From the NCBI GenBank assembly GCA_016234595.1, contig JACRBG010000053.1, positions 21,514 through 85,513 of the forward strand: a stretch of 64,000 bases of DNA, given 5' to 3'. The notes beneath the pieces are model-generated. The model was not told the origin of the DNA, searched no databases, and saw nothing but the letters and a program-made list of their open reading frames with translations. Below, piece by piece: positions 17,516 to 25,387 of this stretch (positions are counted from its first letter, which is position 1; the number at the start of each line of letters is the position of its first letter). Source of the DNA: Chloroflexota bacterium. GTDB lineage: Bacteria; Chloroflexota; Anaerolineae; Aggregatilineales; J027. The translations under genes and the position numbers were made by a program.

Positions 17516-19756
17516 TTAGTCTGCCCCGCCGACCTGTGGCATCGCACCAGTGGAGCGTTTGGTGTCGGGGGTGGTTTCCGCTGGTTCGATGCGGGCAATG
17601 CCACCCGGCCACCATGTCCATTGGCGGAAGAAAGCGGCCAAGGCGGGGTCGAGGATAGTACGGACTACGAAGGTGTCAATCAAAATGCCGACGCTGACCG
17701 CGAACCCGATTTGCGCCAGACCGAGAATGCTACCCGCCATCATCGCACCGAAAGTGCCTGCGACGATAATGCCTGCGGAGGTAATGATGGAGCCAGTGGC
17801 CTGCACCGAATGGTGAATGCCTTCAGGGGAGCCATATTTGCGGACTTCTTCTTTCATGCGCCCAAACAGGAAGATGCTGTAGTCAATGCCGAGCGCCACC
17901 AAGAAGACGAACATGAAGAACGGAACCCACCACGTCAGTTGATCTGATCCCCAAATGATATTGGAGGCGAGGCGCGTGATGCCGAGGGTTGTGGTATAGC
18001 TCAATAGAATTGTGCCGATGAGGTACATGGGAGCGACGATGCTGCGGAGCATAATCATGAGGATGATGAAGATGCCACCTAACACAAGGGCAATCGTCAA
18101 GCGCTGGTCGTCGGCTAGATAGCTGCGGATGTCGGTAATTTGGGCGGTTGAACCTTCGAGGCCGGAGGTCTTGGAATTGGCGTTAAGCACGTCCTTGATT
18201 TTCTCAGCGGCATCCATCGCTTCCGCGCTATAGGGTTCATTCTTCAGCACAATTTCAAAGCGGGCCGCATTGGTGGCGGTGTTCAAGTAGGTGCTGCCGA
18301 GTTGTTGCTGCACATCGGCGGGTAATTGAGTGCCGGGGCCAAGGGGTTGGGAGGCACTGCGTACATAAGCTACACCAGCGACCTTCGATAGTTTTTCGGT
18401 CAGCGCGGCGGTGTTGGCTTGCAGGTCGCCACTGTCAAAAATTGCCAGACCGGTCAGCGGTTGCATTTGGCCTGCCCCGATGTGGTCTTCCAAAACCCGG
18501 AAACCTTCAACGGATTCGGTATCTTCAGGTAGGTCTTTCAGTGTGTCATAGGTCTGTTCTTGCAACATGCCATAGACGGCCATGGGGGCCATCAGGACGA
18601 CAATCAACAGGATGGTTTGCAGCGGACGGGCACTGACCCATTGTGAAGTGCGTTTGTACATCGCACCCGTGTTGCGGTGATGGGGTTTGGAAGGCCAGAA
18701 CGCCCACTTGCCCAAGAGACCCAACAGCGCGGGGGTGAGAGTTAAGCCCGCCAATAGGCTCACGACCACACCAATTGCCAAAGTGGGGCCAGTGGTGTTG
18801 AACAAACCGAGTTTGGAGAAGGTCATCGCCATAAAACCGACCACAACCGTTCCGGCACTGCTCGAAATGGATTCACCCACGCGATGCACGGTGTTTTGAA
18901 CGGCCTTGCGTGATTTCAACCCATCGGCCATTTCTTCTTGGAAGCGGCTAATCAGGAACAAACAATAGTCGGTTCCGGCGCCATACATGACCACAATCAG
19001 CAACATAGTCGCCGTGCCAGAGATGGTCAAGGTGCTTTCGGCCAGCCATGCCACAATGCCGCGGGCAATTAGGAAGGCAATTGTTACCACACCCAATGGA
19101 ATCAGCGGCGAGACGGGGGAGCGGTAAATTGCCAGCAAAATCACGACCACCAAAATCAGTGTGACAAAAATGGTGCGGTCAACGCTGGAAGTGATGTTTT
19201 CATCATATTCCGAGAAGATGGCAACTTCACCCGAACGATAGGTATTAAGCGAAGCAGGGGCGGCCTTTAATTCGTCGCCAATGGCATCCAACACCACGCG
19301 ACGCTGTTCAAGATCGGTAGTATTGAGGGCCACGACGACCATTGCTACCTGTTGATCCTGTGAAATCAGAGCGCCTGCCGCATCAGGATTGAGGGTAGGG
19401 GACTGGACAGCGGCAATATATTGAGGGGCTTCGGCGCTTGCCAGCCAATTGCTGACCCGACCAATAAAGGCTGTGTTGGTCTCATCTGTCACGGTTGTTC
19501 CGTCGGTGGCCTCGAAGACCACCACGATGCTACCCTGACTAGCTTGTTGTGGGAAATTCGTGTTGACGAGTTCGCGACCCACGCGCGACGAGGCGTCATC
19601 GGGCAAGAAATTGGACTGGTCATTGCTGGTCACATCTTCTAGATTGGGGGCCAGAGCGGTTACGGCAATGGCAACGAGAATCCAGCCCAACAACAGCGGG
19701 ATACGATAGCGGTCAGCGAGCCGACCAATGGCGCTAAACATGGTAGTGATCCTCAC
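17516..19756 (-). CDS. MMPL-family RND exporter
   Basis: 746 residues, the usual size for YdfJ/MmpL-type single-subunit RND transporters. It has an N-terminal membrane helix ('IPLLLGWILVAIAVTALAP'), a first extracytoplasmic loop with 'DQSNFLPDDASSRVG', then helices 2-6 including 'YGAGTDYCLFLISRFQEE'. The second loop is followed by the second helix bundle with 'ALGIDYSIFLFGRMKEEVR'. These two G-x-D-Y segments are the family's signature and include the proton-relay acidic residues. The protein probably exports lipids or hydrophobic drugs through the inner membrane. A TetR regulator is encoded upstream on the same strand. Confidence 0.9.
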   Translation of the reverse strand: MRITTMFSAIGRLADRYRIPLLLGWILVAIAVTALAPNLEDVTSNDQSNFLPDDASSRVGRELVNTNFPQQASQGSIVVVFEATDGTTVTDETNTAFIGRVSNWLASAEAPQYIAAVQSPTLNPDAAGALISQDQQVAMVVVALNTTDLEQRRVVLDAIGDELKAAPASLNTYRSGEVAIFSEYDENITSSVDRTIFVTLILVVVILLAIYRSPVSPLIPLGVVTIAFLIARGIVAWLAESTLTISGTATMLLIVVMYGAGTDYCLFLISRFQEEMADGLKSRKAVQNTVHRVGESISSSAGTVVVGFMAMTFSKLGLFNTTGPTLAIGVVVSLLAGLTLTPALLGLLGKWAFWPSKPHHRNTGAMYKRTSQWVSARPLQTILLIVVLMAPMAVYGMLQEQTYDTLKDLPEDTESVEGFRVLEDHIGAGQMQPLTGLAIFDSGDLQANTAALTEKLSKVAGVAYVRSASQPLGPGTQLPADVQQQLGSTYLNTATNAARFEIVLKNEPYSAEAMDAAEKIKDVLNANSKTSGLEGSTAQITDIRSYLADDQRLTIALVLGGIFIILMIMLRSIVAPMYLIGTILLSYTTTLGITRLASNIIWGSDQLTWWVPFFMFVFLVALGIDYSIFLFGRMKEEVRKYGSPEGIHHSVQATGSIITSAGIIVAGTFGAMMAGSILGLAQIGFAVSVGILIDTFVVRTILDPALAAFFRQWTWWPGGIARIEPAETTPDTKRSTGAMPQVGGAD

Positions 19757-19760
19757 CTTA

Positions 19761-19870
19761 TGTTATAATGAACGTTAAAGACAGCACTAGCCGTTGCGAT
19801 CCCGGCAGATCAAATGGAACGGCGATTGATTGTCACCTGAAAGGGTTGCCTAAAACGGGCAGCCCTTTTT
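19761..19870 (+). ncRNA. Candidate small RNA between the exporter and its regulator
   Basis: On the plus strand, opposite to both flanking genes, a perfect extended -10 box (TGTTATAAT, 19761-19769) is followed about 100 bases later by an intrinsic terminator: aagggttgcc (19841-19850) pairs with ggcagccctt with one G-U pair, then TTTTT (to 19870). No -35 box is evident, but extended -10 promoters do not need one. The predicted transcript, from about 19776, also forms a gccgtt/aacggc stem (19790-19795 with 19818-19823). No ORF of useful size fits. The promoter lies opposite the 5' leader of the MMPL gene. Inferred from sequence only. Confidence 0.45.
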
Positions 19871-19875
19871 GCATT

Positions 19876-19926
19876 AGAGGTTGTGACGCGGCGATCCCGG
19901 CATGATTGGCGCGATGCACAACCTCT
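19876..19926. repeat. 10-bp inverted repeat in the exporter-regulator gap
   Basis: agaggttgtg (19876-19885) and cacaacctct (19917-19926) are perfect complements with a 31-base interior. The interior carries gcgatcccggca (19891-19902), which is an exact repeat of 19796-19807 inside the candidate small RNA. It could be an RNA hairpin in the regulator's 3' region or a protein-binding site. Confidence 0.5.
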
Positions 19927-19977
19927 CCGACCCAAATCCCATCATGGGCACTTGGTGTTACATAGGCAGTTCTCCAG

Positions 19978-20613
19978 CTATGAATCTTCTGGGTTAAGAC
20001 TATGGTGGATGAAATTGACCTCGATGCCGTTGCTTAACAACGAGACGTACATCTTCGCCATTTCATCAGCGGTATATTCATTAGGATGTTGCGACCACCA
20101 ACACATCAGTTGGAAGATAATCCCTGCCATCGCGTTCGCCACAATCATGGGTGGCACAGGTGCATTGGGAACCCATTTGCATTCGCGCATGATATTCTCT
20201 TCCCAAGCTTGGGCCATAAATTCACGTGCCATTGCTTGCAAACGGAATGAGCCATCCCGCCCAAAAACAATCTGCATTAATTGAGGGTGCTGCTCCACAT
20301 ATTGAAAGACGAGCAGGGCTACTTGATACATGCCTTCTTGAAACGTGTGGTCAGGAGGGACAAGATTATCTTTGTCCTCGGCTTGGGCGCGGAGTTCGAT
20401 AAACCCCCGCATGGCAAGCGATTCAACTAAATCTTCCTTATCATCGAAATGCAGATAGAAGGTGCGCTTGCTGACATTGGCGGCTTCGGTGATGTCTAGC
20501 ACTGACGCAGCTTCATAGCCCATACGGCTGAAAACCTGCTCGGCAGCATCTAGGAGACGCTGGCGGGTTTCCAGTTTACGTTGTTCATGGCGGTCGAGTG
20601 CAGGAGTGGTCAT
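19978..20613 (-). CDS. TetR-family transcriptional regulator
   Basis: 211 residues from the chosen ATG (M-T-T-P-A-L-D-R-H); a start 12 codons earlier is possible but adds only a hydrophobic, non-conserved stretch. Residues about 12-60 are a TetR helix-turn-helix domain: 'RLLDAAEQVFSRMGYEAASV', 'ITEAANVSKRTFYLHFDDKEDLVE'. The rest is helical, as for a ligand-binding domain. It lies upstream of the MMPL exporter on the same strand, a common arrangement for drug- or lipid-responsive repression. Inverted repeats just upstream of its start suggest autoregulation. Confidence 0.85.
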   Translation of the reverse strand: MTTPALDRHEQRKLETRQRLLDAAEQVFSRMGYEAASVLDITEAANVSKRTFYLHFDDKEDLVESLAMRGFIELRAQAEDKDNLVPPDHTFQEGMYQVALLVFQYVEQHPQLMQIVFGRDGSFRLQAMAREFMAQAWEENIMRECKWVPNAPVPPMIVANAMAGIIFQLMCWWSQHPNEYTADEMAKMYVSLLSNGIEVNFIHHSLNPEDS

Positions 20614-20635
20614 TGCGATTATTACTATCCCTAGA

Positions 20636-20680
20636 GTGCATAATTGCACACCGTGTATACTATTGCATATAGAGTATAAT
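20636..20680 (-). promoter_or_regulatory. Promoter/operator region of the TetR gene
   Basis: gtgca-taat-tgcac (20636-20649) is a perfect inverted repeat. A second, tatact-N11-agtata, spans 20656-20678. On the minus strand the second half of this repeat reads TATACT, a good -10 box. Overlap of paired half-sites with a promoter fits TetR self-repression. Inferred, no operator is known. Confidence 0.45.
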
Positions 20681-20810
20681 TTTTCACGGAGCGTGTCAAG
20701 CCCTCAAAATAATCTGCCTTCAAAGATTGTGCATATGCCACAATCATGCCTTTGAATGGACTGCCAATACATTACGCACGCCTGCCATTATGTGCCAGTT
20801 TTTTTGACCA

Positions 20811-20863
20811 CCCCCAAAAATTAGGGAATAAGTAGCCCATTTTGGGGGGTACAATTTCCCTAA
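20811..20863 (+). promoter_or_regulatory. Two interlocked inverted repeats (possible pseudoknot) upstream of the hydrolase
   Basis: Segments occur in the order A-B-A'-B': cccccaaaa (20811-20819), ttagggaa (20821-20828), ttttggggg (20840-20848), ttccctaa (20856-20863). A pairs with A' over 9 bp and B with B' over 8 bp. As RNA this is the layout of an H-type pseudoknot with loops of 1, 11 and 7 bases; as DNA it could be two overlapping operators. It ends 33 bases before the start codon of the hydrolase. Confidence 0.5.
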
Positions 20864-20896
20864 ATCAGTCATCACCAAAAGGATTAATGGATTGCC

Positions 20897-22441
20897 ATGA
20901 AAAAATGGATAAGTTTGATCTTGTTGGCTATTGTTTTAGCCCTCCCCAATCCGGGTATCGTTGTGGGGCAGGGCGATGAGTTGACTCTTGTTCCCTTCAC
21001 CGATGAATCGTTTGGCATTCAAGGGGTCGTACCAGACGGGTGGCAAGAAATTGCGCCGGGGGTTTATGCCCGCGGGAACGGCCCAACGGATGTTGTATTG
21101 GTGGCCGAGCAAGCGACCCCCAGTACAGCCGACGCGACCTTAACGGCTTTGTTGCCCCAGCTTGGTTTGACCGCAGCACCGGAGAGCGTGGGTACACTGG
21201 ACACGGATACGCTCAGTTGGACACTCTATCGGGTAGATGTTCCCTCACCAGCCCTCACCATTAGTGTAGATTTGGCGTTGGCTGAGGCCGATGGCAAAAC
21301 CTATATTGTGGTGATGCAAGTTGGCTCGGATGAATATGATGCTTTGCACGAAGCGGTTTTTCTACCTGTGCTGCAAGCCCTTGCCCCCTATGCTCCCGAA
21401 CCCGTCGAAGTGCCGTATGTAGTTGAGGACGTAACCTTTGCCAATGGGGATATTACATTGGCGGGAACCCTGACGATGCCGGATGTGACTGGGCCTCATC
21501 CTGTTGTGATTTTGGTAACAGGCAGCGGCCCCCAAGACCGCGATGAAAGTCTTGCTCCGGTGGCGGACATCAAACCCTTTGCTTTGATCGCTGACCATCT
21601 CACTCGTAATGGGATTGCGGTCTTGCGTTACGATGATCGTGGGGTAGGGGAATCAATCGGGGAGGTGGATGGCACCATTGCCGATTATGCCACTGACACC
21701 GCCGCTGCCATTGATTATTTGCTGACGCGACCCGAAATTGACCCTAATCAAATTGGTATTCTGGGTCATAGTCAGGGTGGGATTATCGCCGCGATGTTGG
21801 GGGCGCAAAACTCGCATGTGGCATTTATCATCGGCATGGCTGGCCCGGCTGTGAATGGCCGCGATTTGTTGTTGGTGCAAAACGAACGCCTGCTGGTGGC
21901 TGAGGGCGCAACTGAAACACAAGTCGCCGAGCAACTTGCCTTTGTTTCAGAATTTTTTGACCAGCTTGAAAGCGGGGCAGATGAGGCTACGATTTACCAA
22001 TTGGTGGCTGACCATACCCGTGCCCAAATTGAAGCCCTATCCGACGATCAAAAAGAGGCGCTGGGGGATATTGATTCCTATGTGCAGCAATCCACTGACG
22101 CCTTTATGGGCCAATATAACAGCCAATGGTTTTTGTCCTTTTTGCAAAGTGACCCCGGCCCGGATTGGGCACAGGTCACCGTACCTGTATTGGGCTTGTT
22201 TGGGGGTAATGATGTGCAAGTAGACGCCACCCAAAATGCCACCGCGCTGGAAGAAATCCTGACCACAGCAGGCAATTCTGATTTTCAGATTGTCACGCTA
22301 CCCGACGCTAATCACCTATTCCAAGCGGCGCAAACGGGGGCTGTCTCGGAATATGGTGTATTGGAGCAAGAATTCACCCCCGACTTTTTGCCGACCCTTA
22401 CCGATTGGCTATTGGCACACCTCACCCTAGCGACCCAATAA
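20897..22441 (+). CDS. Secreted alpha/beta hydrolase
   Basis: 514 residues with a signal peptide at 1-24 (ends V-V-G-Q). Residues about 30-170 form an extra N-terminal domain without a clear family name. From about 175 on it is a serine hydrolase of the dienelactone-hydrolase/peptidase-like alpha/beta group: 'HPVVILVTGSGPQDRDES' with the oxyanion region, 'GIAVLRYDDRGVGES', the nucleophile serine in G-I-L-G-H-S-Q-G-G, an acidic residue near 'GLFGGNDVQVD' and the histidine in 'LPDANHLFQ'. It probably cleaves esters or peptides outside the cytoplasm; the true substrate cannot be told. Confidence 0.82.
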   Translation: MKKWISLILLAIVLALPNPGIVVGQGDELTLVPFTDESFGIQGVVPDGWQEIAPGVYARGNGPTDVVLVAEQATPSTADATLTALLPQLGLTAAPESVGTLDTDTLSWTLYRVDVPSPALTISVDLALAEADGKTYIVVMQVGSDEYDALHEAVFLPVLQALAPYAPEPVEVPYVVEDVTFANGDITLAGTLTMPDVTGPHPVVILVTGSGPQDRDESLAPVADIKPFALIADHLTRNGIAVLRYDDRGVGESIGEVDGTIADYATDTAAAIDYLLTRPEIDPNQIGILGHSQGGIIAAMLGAQNSHVAFIIGMAGPAVNGRDLLLVQNERLLVAEGATETQVAEQLAFVSEFFDQLESGADEATIYQLVADHTRAQIEALSDDQKEALGDIDSYVQQSTDAFMGQYNSQWFLSFLQSDPGPDWAQVTVPVLGLFGGNDVQVDATQNATALEEILTTAGNSDFQIVTLPDANHLFQAAQTGAVSEYGVLEQEFTPDFLPTLTDWLLAHLTLATQ

Positions 22442-22462
22442 CCCGCTCCAAATTTGCCCATT

Positions 22463-22494
22463 AAAAAGAGTCAGCTATATAGTTGGCTCTTTTT
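22463..22494 (+). terminator. Rho-independent terminator of the hydrolase gene
   Basis: aaaaagagtcagct pairs with agttggctcttttt around atat, ending in a T-run. It lies 22 bases after the hydrolase stop codon. The symmetric A/T flanks would let it work in either direction. Confidence 0.85.
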
Positions 22495-22551
22495 AATTTA
22501 AAAATATTGAATACAGTTTGAAATTTTTGAGTAATTGTTATATTATCTGAA

Positions 22552-22557
22552 TATAAT
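22552..22557 (+). promoter_or_regulatory. -10 box of the methyltransferase gene
   Basis: TATAAT in an AT-rich stretch 35 bases before the ATG, with a weak TTGAGT at 22527-22532 (19-base spacing) as the only candidate -35. Confidence 0.4.
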
Positions 22558-22591
22558 ATGCTGCGAATGTTGTGATTCTTGAGGGCGACCT

Positions 22592-23593
22592 ATGCAATCT
22601 TATTTGATGGAACTATTGGCGTGTCCAATTTGTCATGGTGAGTTGAAATGGACGATTACTGAGTCACGGAATGAGCGCATTGAATCGGCCTCGGCTCACT
22701 GCGACGAGTGCTATGTGACCTATCCCGTTCGTGAGGGTATCGGTCTGTTTGTTAGGCCTGATTCGACCGTGCAGGACGCATGGGAGCAGGCCGAAAGCGG
22801 CATTGTGCGCTATTTGAAAAATCAACCCGCACTAATGGCCCAGTTACTGGATAGGCCTTTGGAGATGTTGAACCCCGCTGACCAATTTTTCCGGGCGATG
22901 CTGCATGAGGATGCTGGACATTTTGCCACCGCCAAGTTGGTTGAACAGGTCGCCATGCGCGGCATGTATACCCCCGATTTTTTGCGGTGTAGCCAATGTC
23001 AGTATGAGTATATTTTGAATGCATTGGCTGGCGGGACGGAACCAATCCTTGATTTGGCCTCAGGGCGGGGCTATCTGGTTGAACAAATGGCAAAATCACT
23101 CGACCGGCCCCTAATCGTAACCGATATTAGCCCGCGTGTGCTGCGGCGCAATCAACAATGTTATGAGCAGGCTGGATTAGGCCACAAAATGAGCTTTCTG
23201 GCCTTTGATGCACGCTATATCCCCTTTAAAAATGATACTATCCCAGTCATGACAAGCAATGTTGGCCTTGCCAATATCGAATCGCCGGGGGATTTAGTGC
23301 GAGAGTTACATCGTGTAGTCAGTAACCATATTTATGCTGTTCATCATTTTTATCCGACCACTGACGAGGCCAATCAAGCCGCTCTCACCCAACTCAATCT
23401 GATTGAACTGATGATACGGGAATCGGCTTTGGCCCTCTTTGAACAAGCAGGCTGGCGAATCGAATTTGTGAATGTTTGTGCGGGTAAAGCTGTCCCTACG
23501 CCTGCTAGTGCAATTTTAGATGGGGCGCGAATTGATGGCCTGCCTGTCGCGGAGACAGTGCTAGAATGGGGGGTGTTAGTGGCGAGAAAATAG
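22592..23593 (+). CDS. SAM-dependent methyltransferase with Trm112-like zinc ribbon
   Basis: 333 residues. The N-terminus 'LLACPICHGEL...HCDECYVTYPVREGIGLF' is a Trm112-like zinc-binding module with two C-x2-C pairs. A Rossmann methyltransferase domain follows from about residue 145: 'ILDLASGRGYLVEQMAK' is the SAM-binding motif I, 'LIVTDISPRVLRR' motif II and 'SFLAFDARYIPFKND' the next acidic strand. A fused zinc ribbon and class I methyltransferase is seen in rRNA and small-molecule methyltransferases; the substrate cannot be assigned. It is followed 12 bases later by a small unknown gene. Confidence 0.82.
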   Translation: MQSYLMELLACPICHGELKWTITESRNERIESASAHCDECYVTYPVREGIGLFVRPDSTVQDAWEQAESGIVRYLKNQPALMAQLLDRPLEMLNPADQFFRAMLHEDAGHFATAKLVEQVAMRGMYTPDFLRCSQCQYEYILNALAGGTEPILDLASGRGYLVEQMAKSLDRPLIVTDISPRVLRRNQQCYEQAGLGHKMSFLAFDARYIPFKNDTIPVMTSNVGLANIESPGDLVRELHRVVSNHIYAVHHFYPTTDEANQAALTQLNLIELMIRESALALFEQAGWRIEFVNVCAGKAVPTPASAILDGARIDGLPVAETVLEWGVLVARK

Positions 23594-23605
23594 GGTAGGG
23601 TAGTT

Positions 23606-24025
23606 ATGGATTTAGCAAGTTTGGTCAATACATGGGGATTGTGCAAGTCGTACCCAGAAATGATTGAAGAAAGGACAGACACGGCTGATGTGCGTCGTTG
23701 GCGAGATGTTCAACCGCACTGGTTAACCCATGGAACAATATTTCAGTGTATTGCGGTCGAAAACCAACGACTCATTTTAACGAATGGCTTTAAGATCTTT
23801 CGCACCGAACCTGAAACATATACCCAGATGAAGGCCGCGACATTCCAATGGGGTGATGTTGTTTATCTTAGGAAAAAACTTGACCGCCCCCGCTGTGTAA
23901 TTGATCTTGGTTATCACTGGCAGAACCACATGATTATTTATCGGGTCGAAATTAGTAACATGCTCAATATTGTCTATTGGTTTGACCATCAATTGATTGC
24001 TGCTAGAGAGATTGATTCTGATTAA
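23606..24025 (+). CDS. Hypothetical protein, 139 aa
   Basis: Not recognised. Begins 12 bases after the methyltransferase stop behind gggtag, so it is likely translated from the same mRNA. No signal peptide or membrane helix; many aromatic residues and alternating strands ('DVVYLRKKL', 'VIDLGYHWQNHMIIYRVEI', 'MLNIVYWFDHQL') suggest a small beta-barrel- or SH3-like fold. Its base composition is slightly more AT-rich than that of neighbouring genes. Confidence 0.6.
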   Translation: MDLASLVNTWGLCKSYPEMIEERTDTADVRRWRDVQPHWLTHGTIFQCIAVENQRLILTNGFKIFRTEPETYTQMKAATFQWGDVVYLRKKLDRPRCVIDLGYHWQNHMIIYRVEISNMLNIVYWFDHQLIAAREIDSD

Positions 24026-24137
24026 ACTCCTCTGAATTGAAAATTTCACTAAAAGTTTTACCCCGCCTCTAAAAATTTCAGTACAATTCTACTATTTCTA
24101 AATGATACGGCTCCATCCCCGAAAGGTTAGATGAATC

Positions 24138-25268
24138 ATGCTGGCGCAAACGCCCCCCATGGGTTGGAATAGTTGGAATACCTTTGGCTGGAAAGACCTC
24201 CATGCCGATGTCGTCCAAGAGACAATTGACGCCTTTATCAGCGAGGGCCTCAAAGACGCGGGTTATGAATATGTGGTGATTGATGATACGTGGCAGGCTA
24301 ATGATCGGGTAGATGGCAAGCTGACATGGGACGAGGATCGATTTCCAAATGGCATCAAACCACTCGCGGATTATGCGCACAGCAAGGGCCTGAAATTCGG
24401 TATTTATTCCTGTGCGGGTACGCATACGTGTGCAGGCAAGCCGGGGAGTTTTGGTTATGAAGAAATAGATGCTCAAACCTTTGCTGATTGGGAAGTGGAT
24501 TTCCTGAAATATGACGCCTGTTATATTCCCGCCAACAGCCATAACCCCACCTTATATAAACGCATGGGGCAGGCCCTCCGTGCAACAGGCCGCCCGATTC
24601 TATATAGCATTTGCGAGTGGGGCAACCATCAACCATGGGAATGGGCCGCCGAAACTGGGGGGCATATGTGGCGCACCACTGGCGATATTGAGGACTCATG
24701 GAAGTCTATTTTGGAAATCGGCTTTCGTAAACAAATTGGCAAACATCCCTATGCTGGGCCGGGGGGCTGGAATGACCCCGATATGTTGGTGATTGGGATG
24801 CATGGCAAAGGTAATGTAGCCGCAGGAGGCTGTACCGATGCCGAATATCGCTCCCATTTTGGATTGTGGTGTTTGCTGGCCGCACCCCTCATGATCGGCT
24901 GCGATGCCCGCCATATGAGTCCATTGGCCCGTGAGCTATTGCTTAATCCGCGTTTGATTGCGGTCAATCAAGACCCCCTTGGCCGACAGGGCTATCGCGT
25001 AGGGCAGGTGGAATATGCGTGGGAGATGATGGATGTGTGGGCTAAACCCCTCGCGGATGGCTCGATTGCGGTAGGGTTGTTTAATTTGGGCGATACCCGC
25101 ACCCAGAAAATCCCGATGTCATGGGAAGCGCTGGGCTTGCATGATCGTCGCCCATGTCAGATTACCAATTTGTGGACAGGGGATGATTTAGGGGTGCATA
25201 CCCGTAGCTTTTTTGCCGAGATTGCCCCCCATGACTCCCTGATTATCAAAATTACGCCACAAAATTAA
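24138..25268 (+). CDS. Alpha-galactosidase, GH27 family
   Basis: 376-residue glycoside hydrolase that releases terminal alpha-linked galactose. The N-terminus 'TPPMGWNSWNTFG' and 'YVVIDDTWQ' are GH27 signatures. The nucleophile is Asp126 in L-K-Y-D-A-C-Y and the acid/base is Asp183 in R-T-T-G-D-I, spaced like Asp130/Asp185 of the rice enzyme. 'GGWNDPDMLVIG' is also conserved. No signal peptide is visible, unlike many GH27 enzymes, so it likely acts in the cytoplasm on imported galactosides, fitting the wider carbohydrate-degrading profile of the window. Confidence 0.92.
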   Translation: MLAQTPPMGWNSWNTFGWKDLHADVVQETIDAFISEGLKDAGYEYVVIDDTWQANDRVDGKLTWDEDRFPNGIKPLADYAHSKGLKFGIYSCAGTHTCAGKPGSFGYEEIDAQTFADWEVDFLKYDACYIPANSHNPTLYKRMGQALRATGRPILYSICEWGNHQPWEWAAETGGHMWRTTGDIEDSWKSILEIGFRKQIGKHPYAGPGGWNDPDMLVIGMHGKGNVAAGGCTDAEYRSHFGLWCLLAAPLMIGCDARHMSPLARELLLNPRLIAVNQDPLGRQGYRVGQVEYAWEMMDVWAKPLADGSIAVGLFNLGDTRTQKIPMSWEALGLHDRRPCQITNLWTGDDLGVHTRSFFAEIAPHDSLIIKITPQN

Positions 25269-25387
25269 GACTGAATTGGTTAGGCTCATATTAAGCACGG
25301 TCAGCGTAGAGGCCACAGTTGCCGCTAATCTTTCTTTGGTGTTACAGTAGAATTTAGCTCACATATAACCAGTACAAAGAAGGACTT

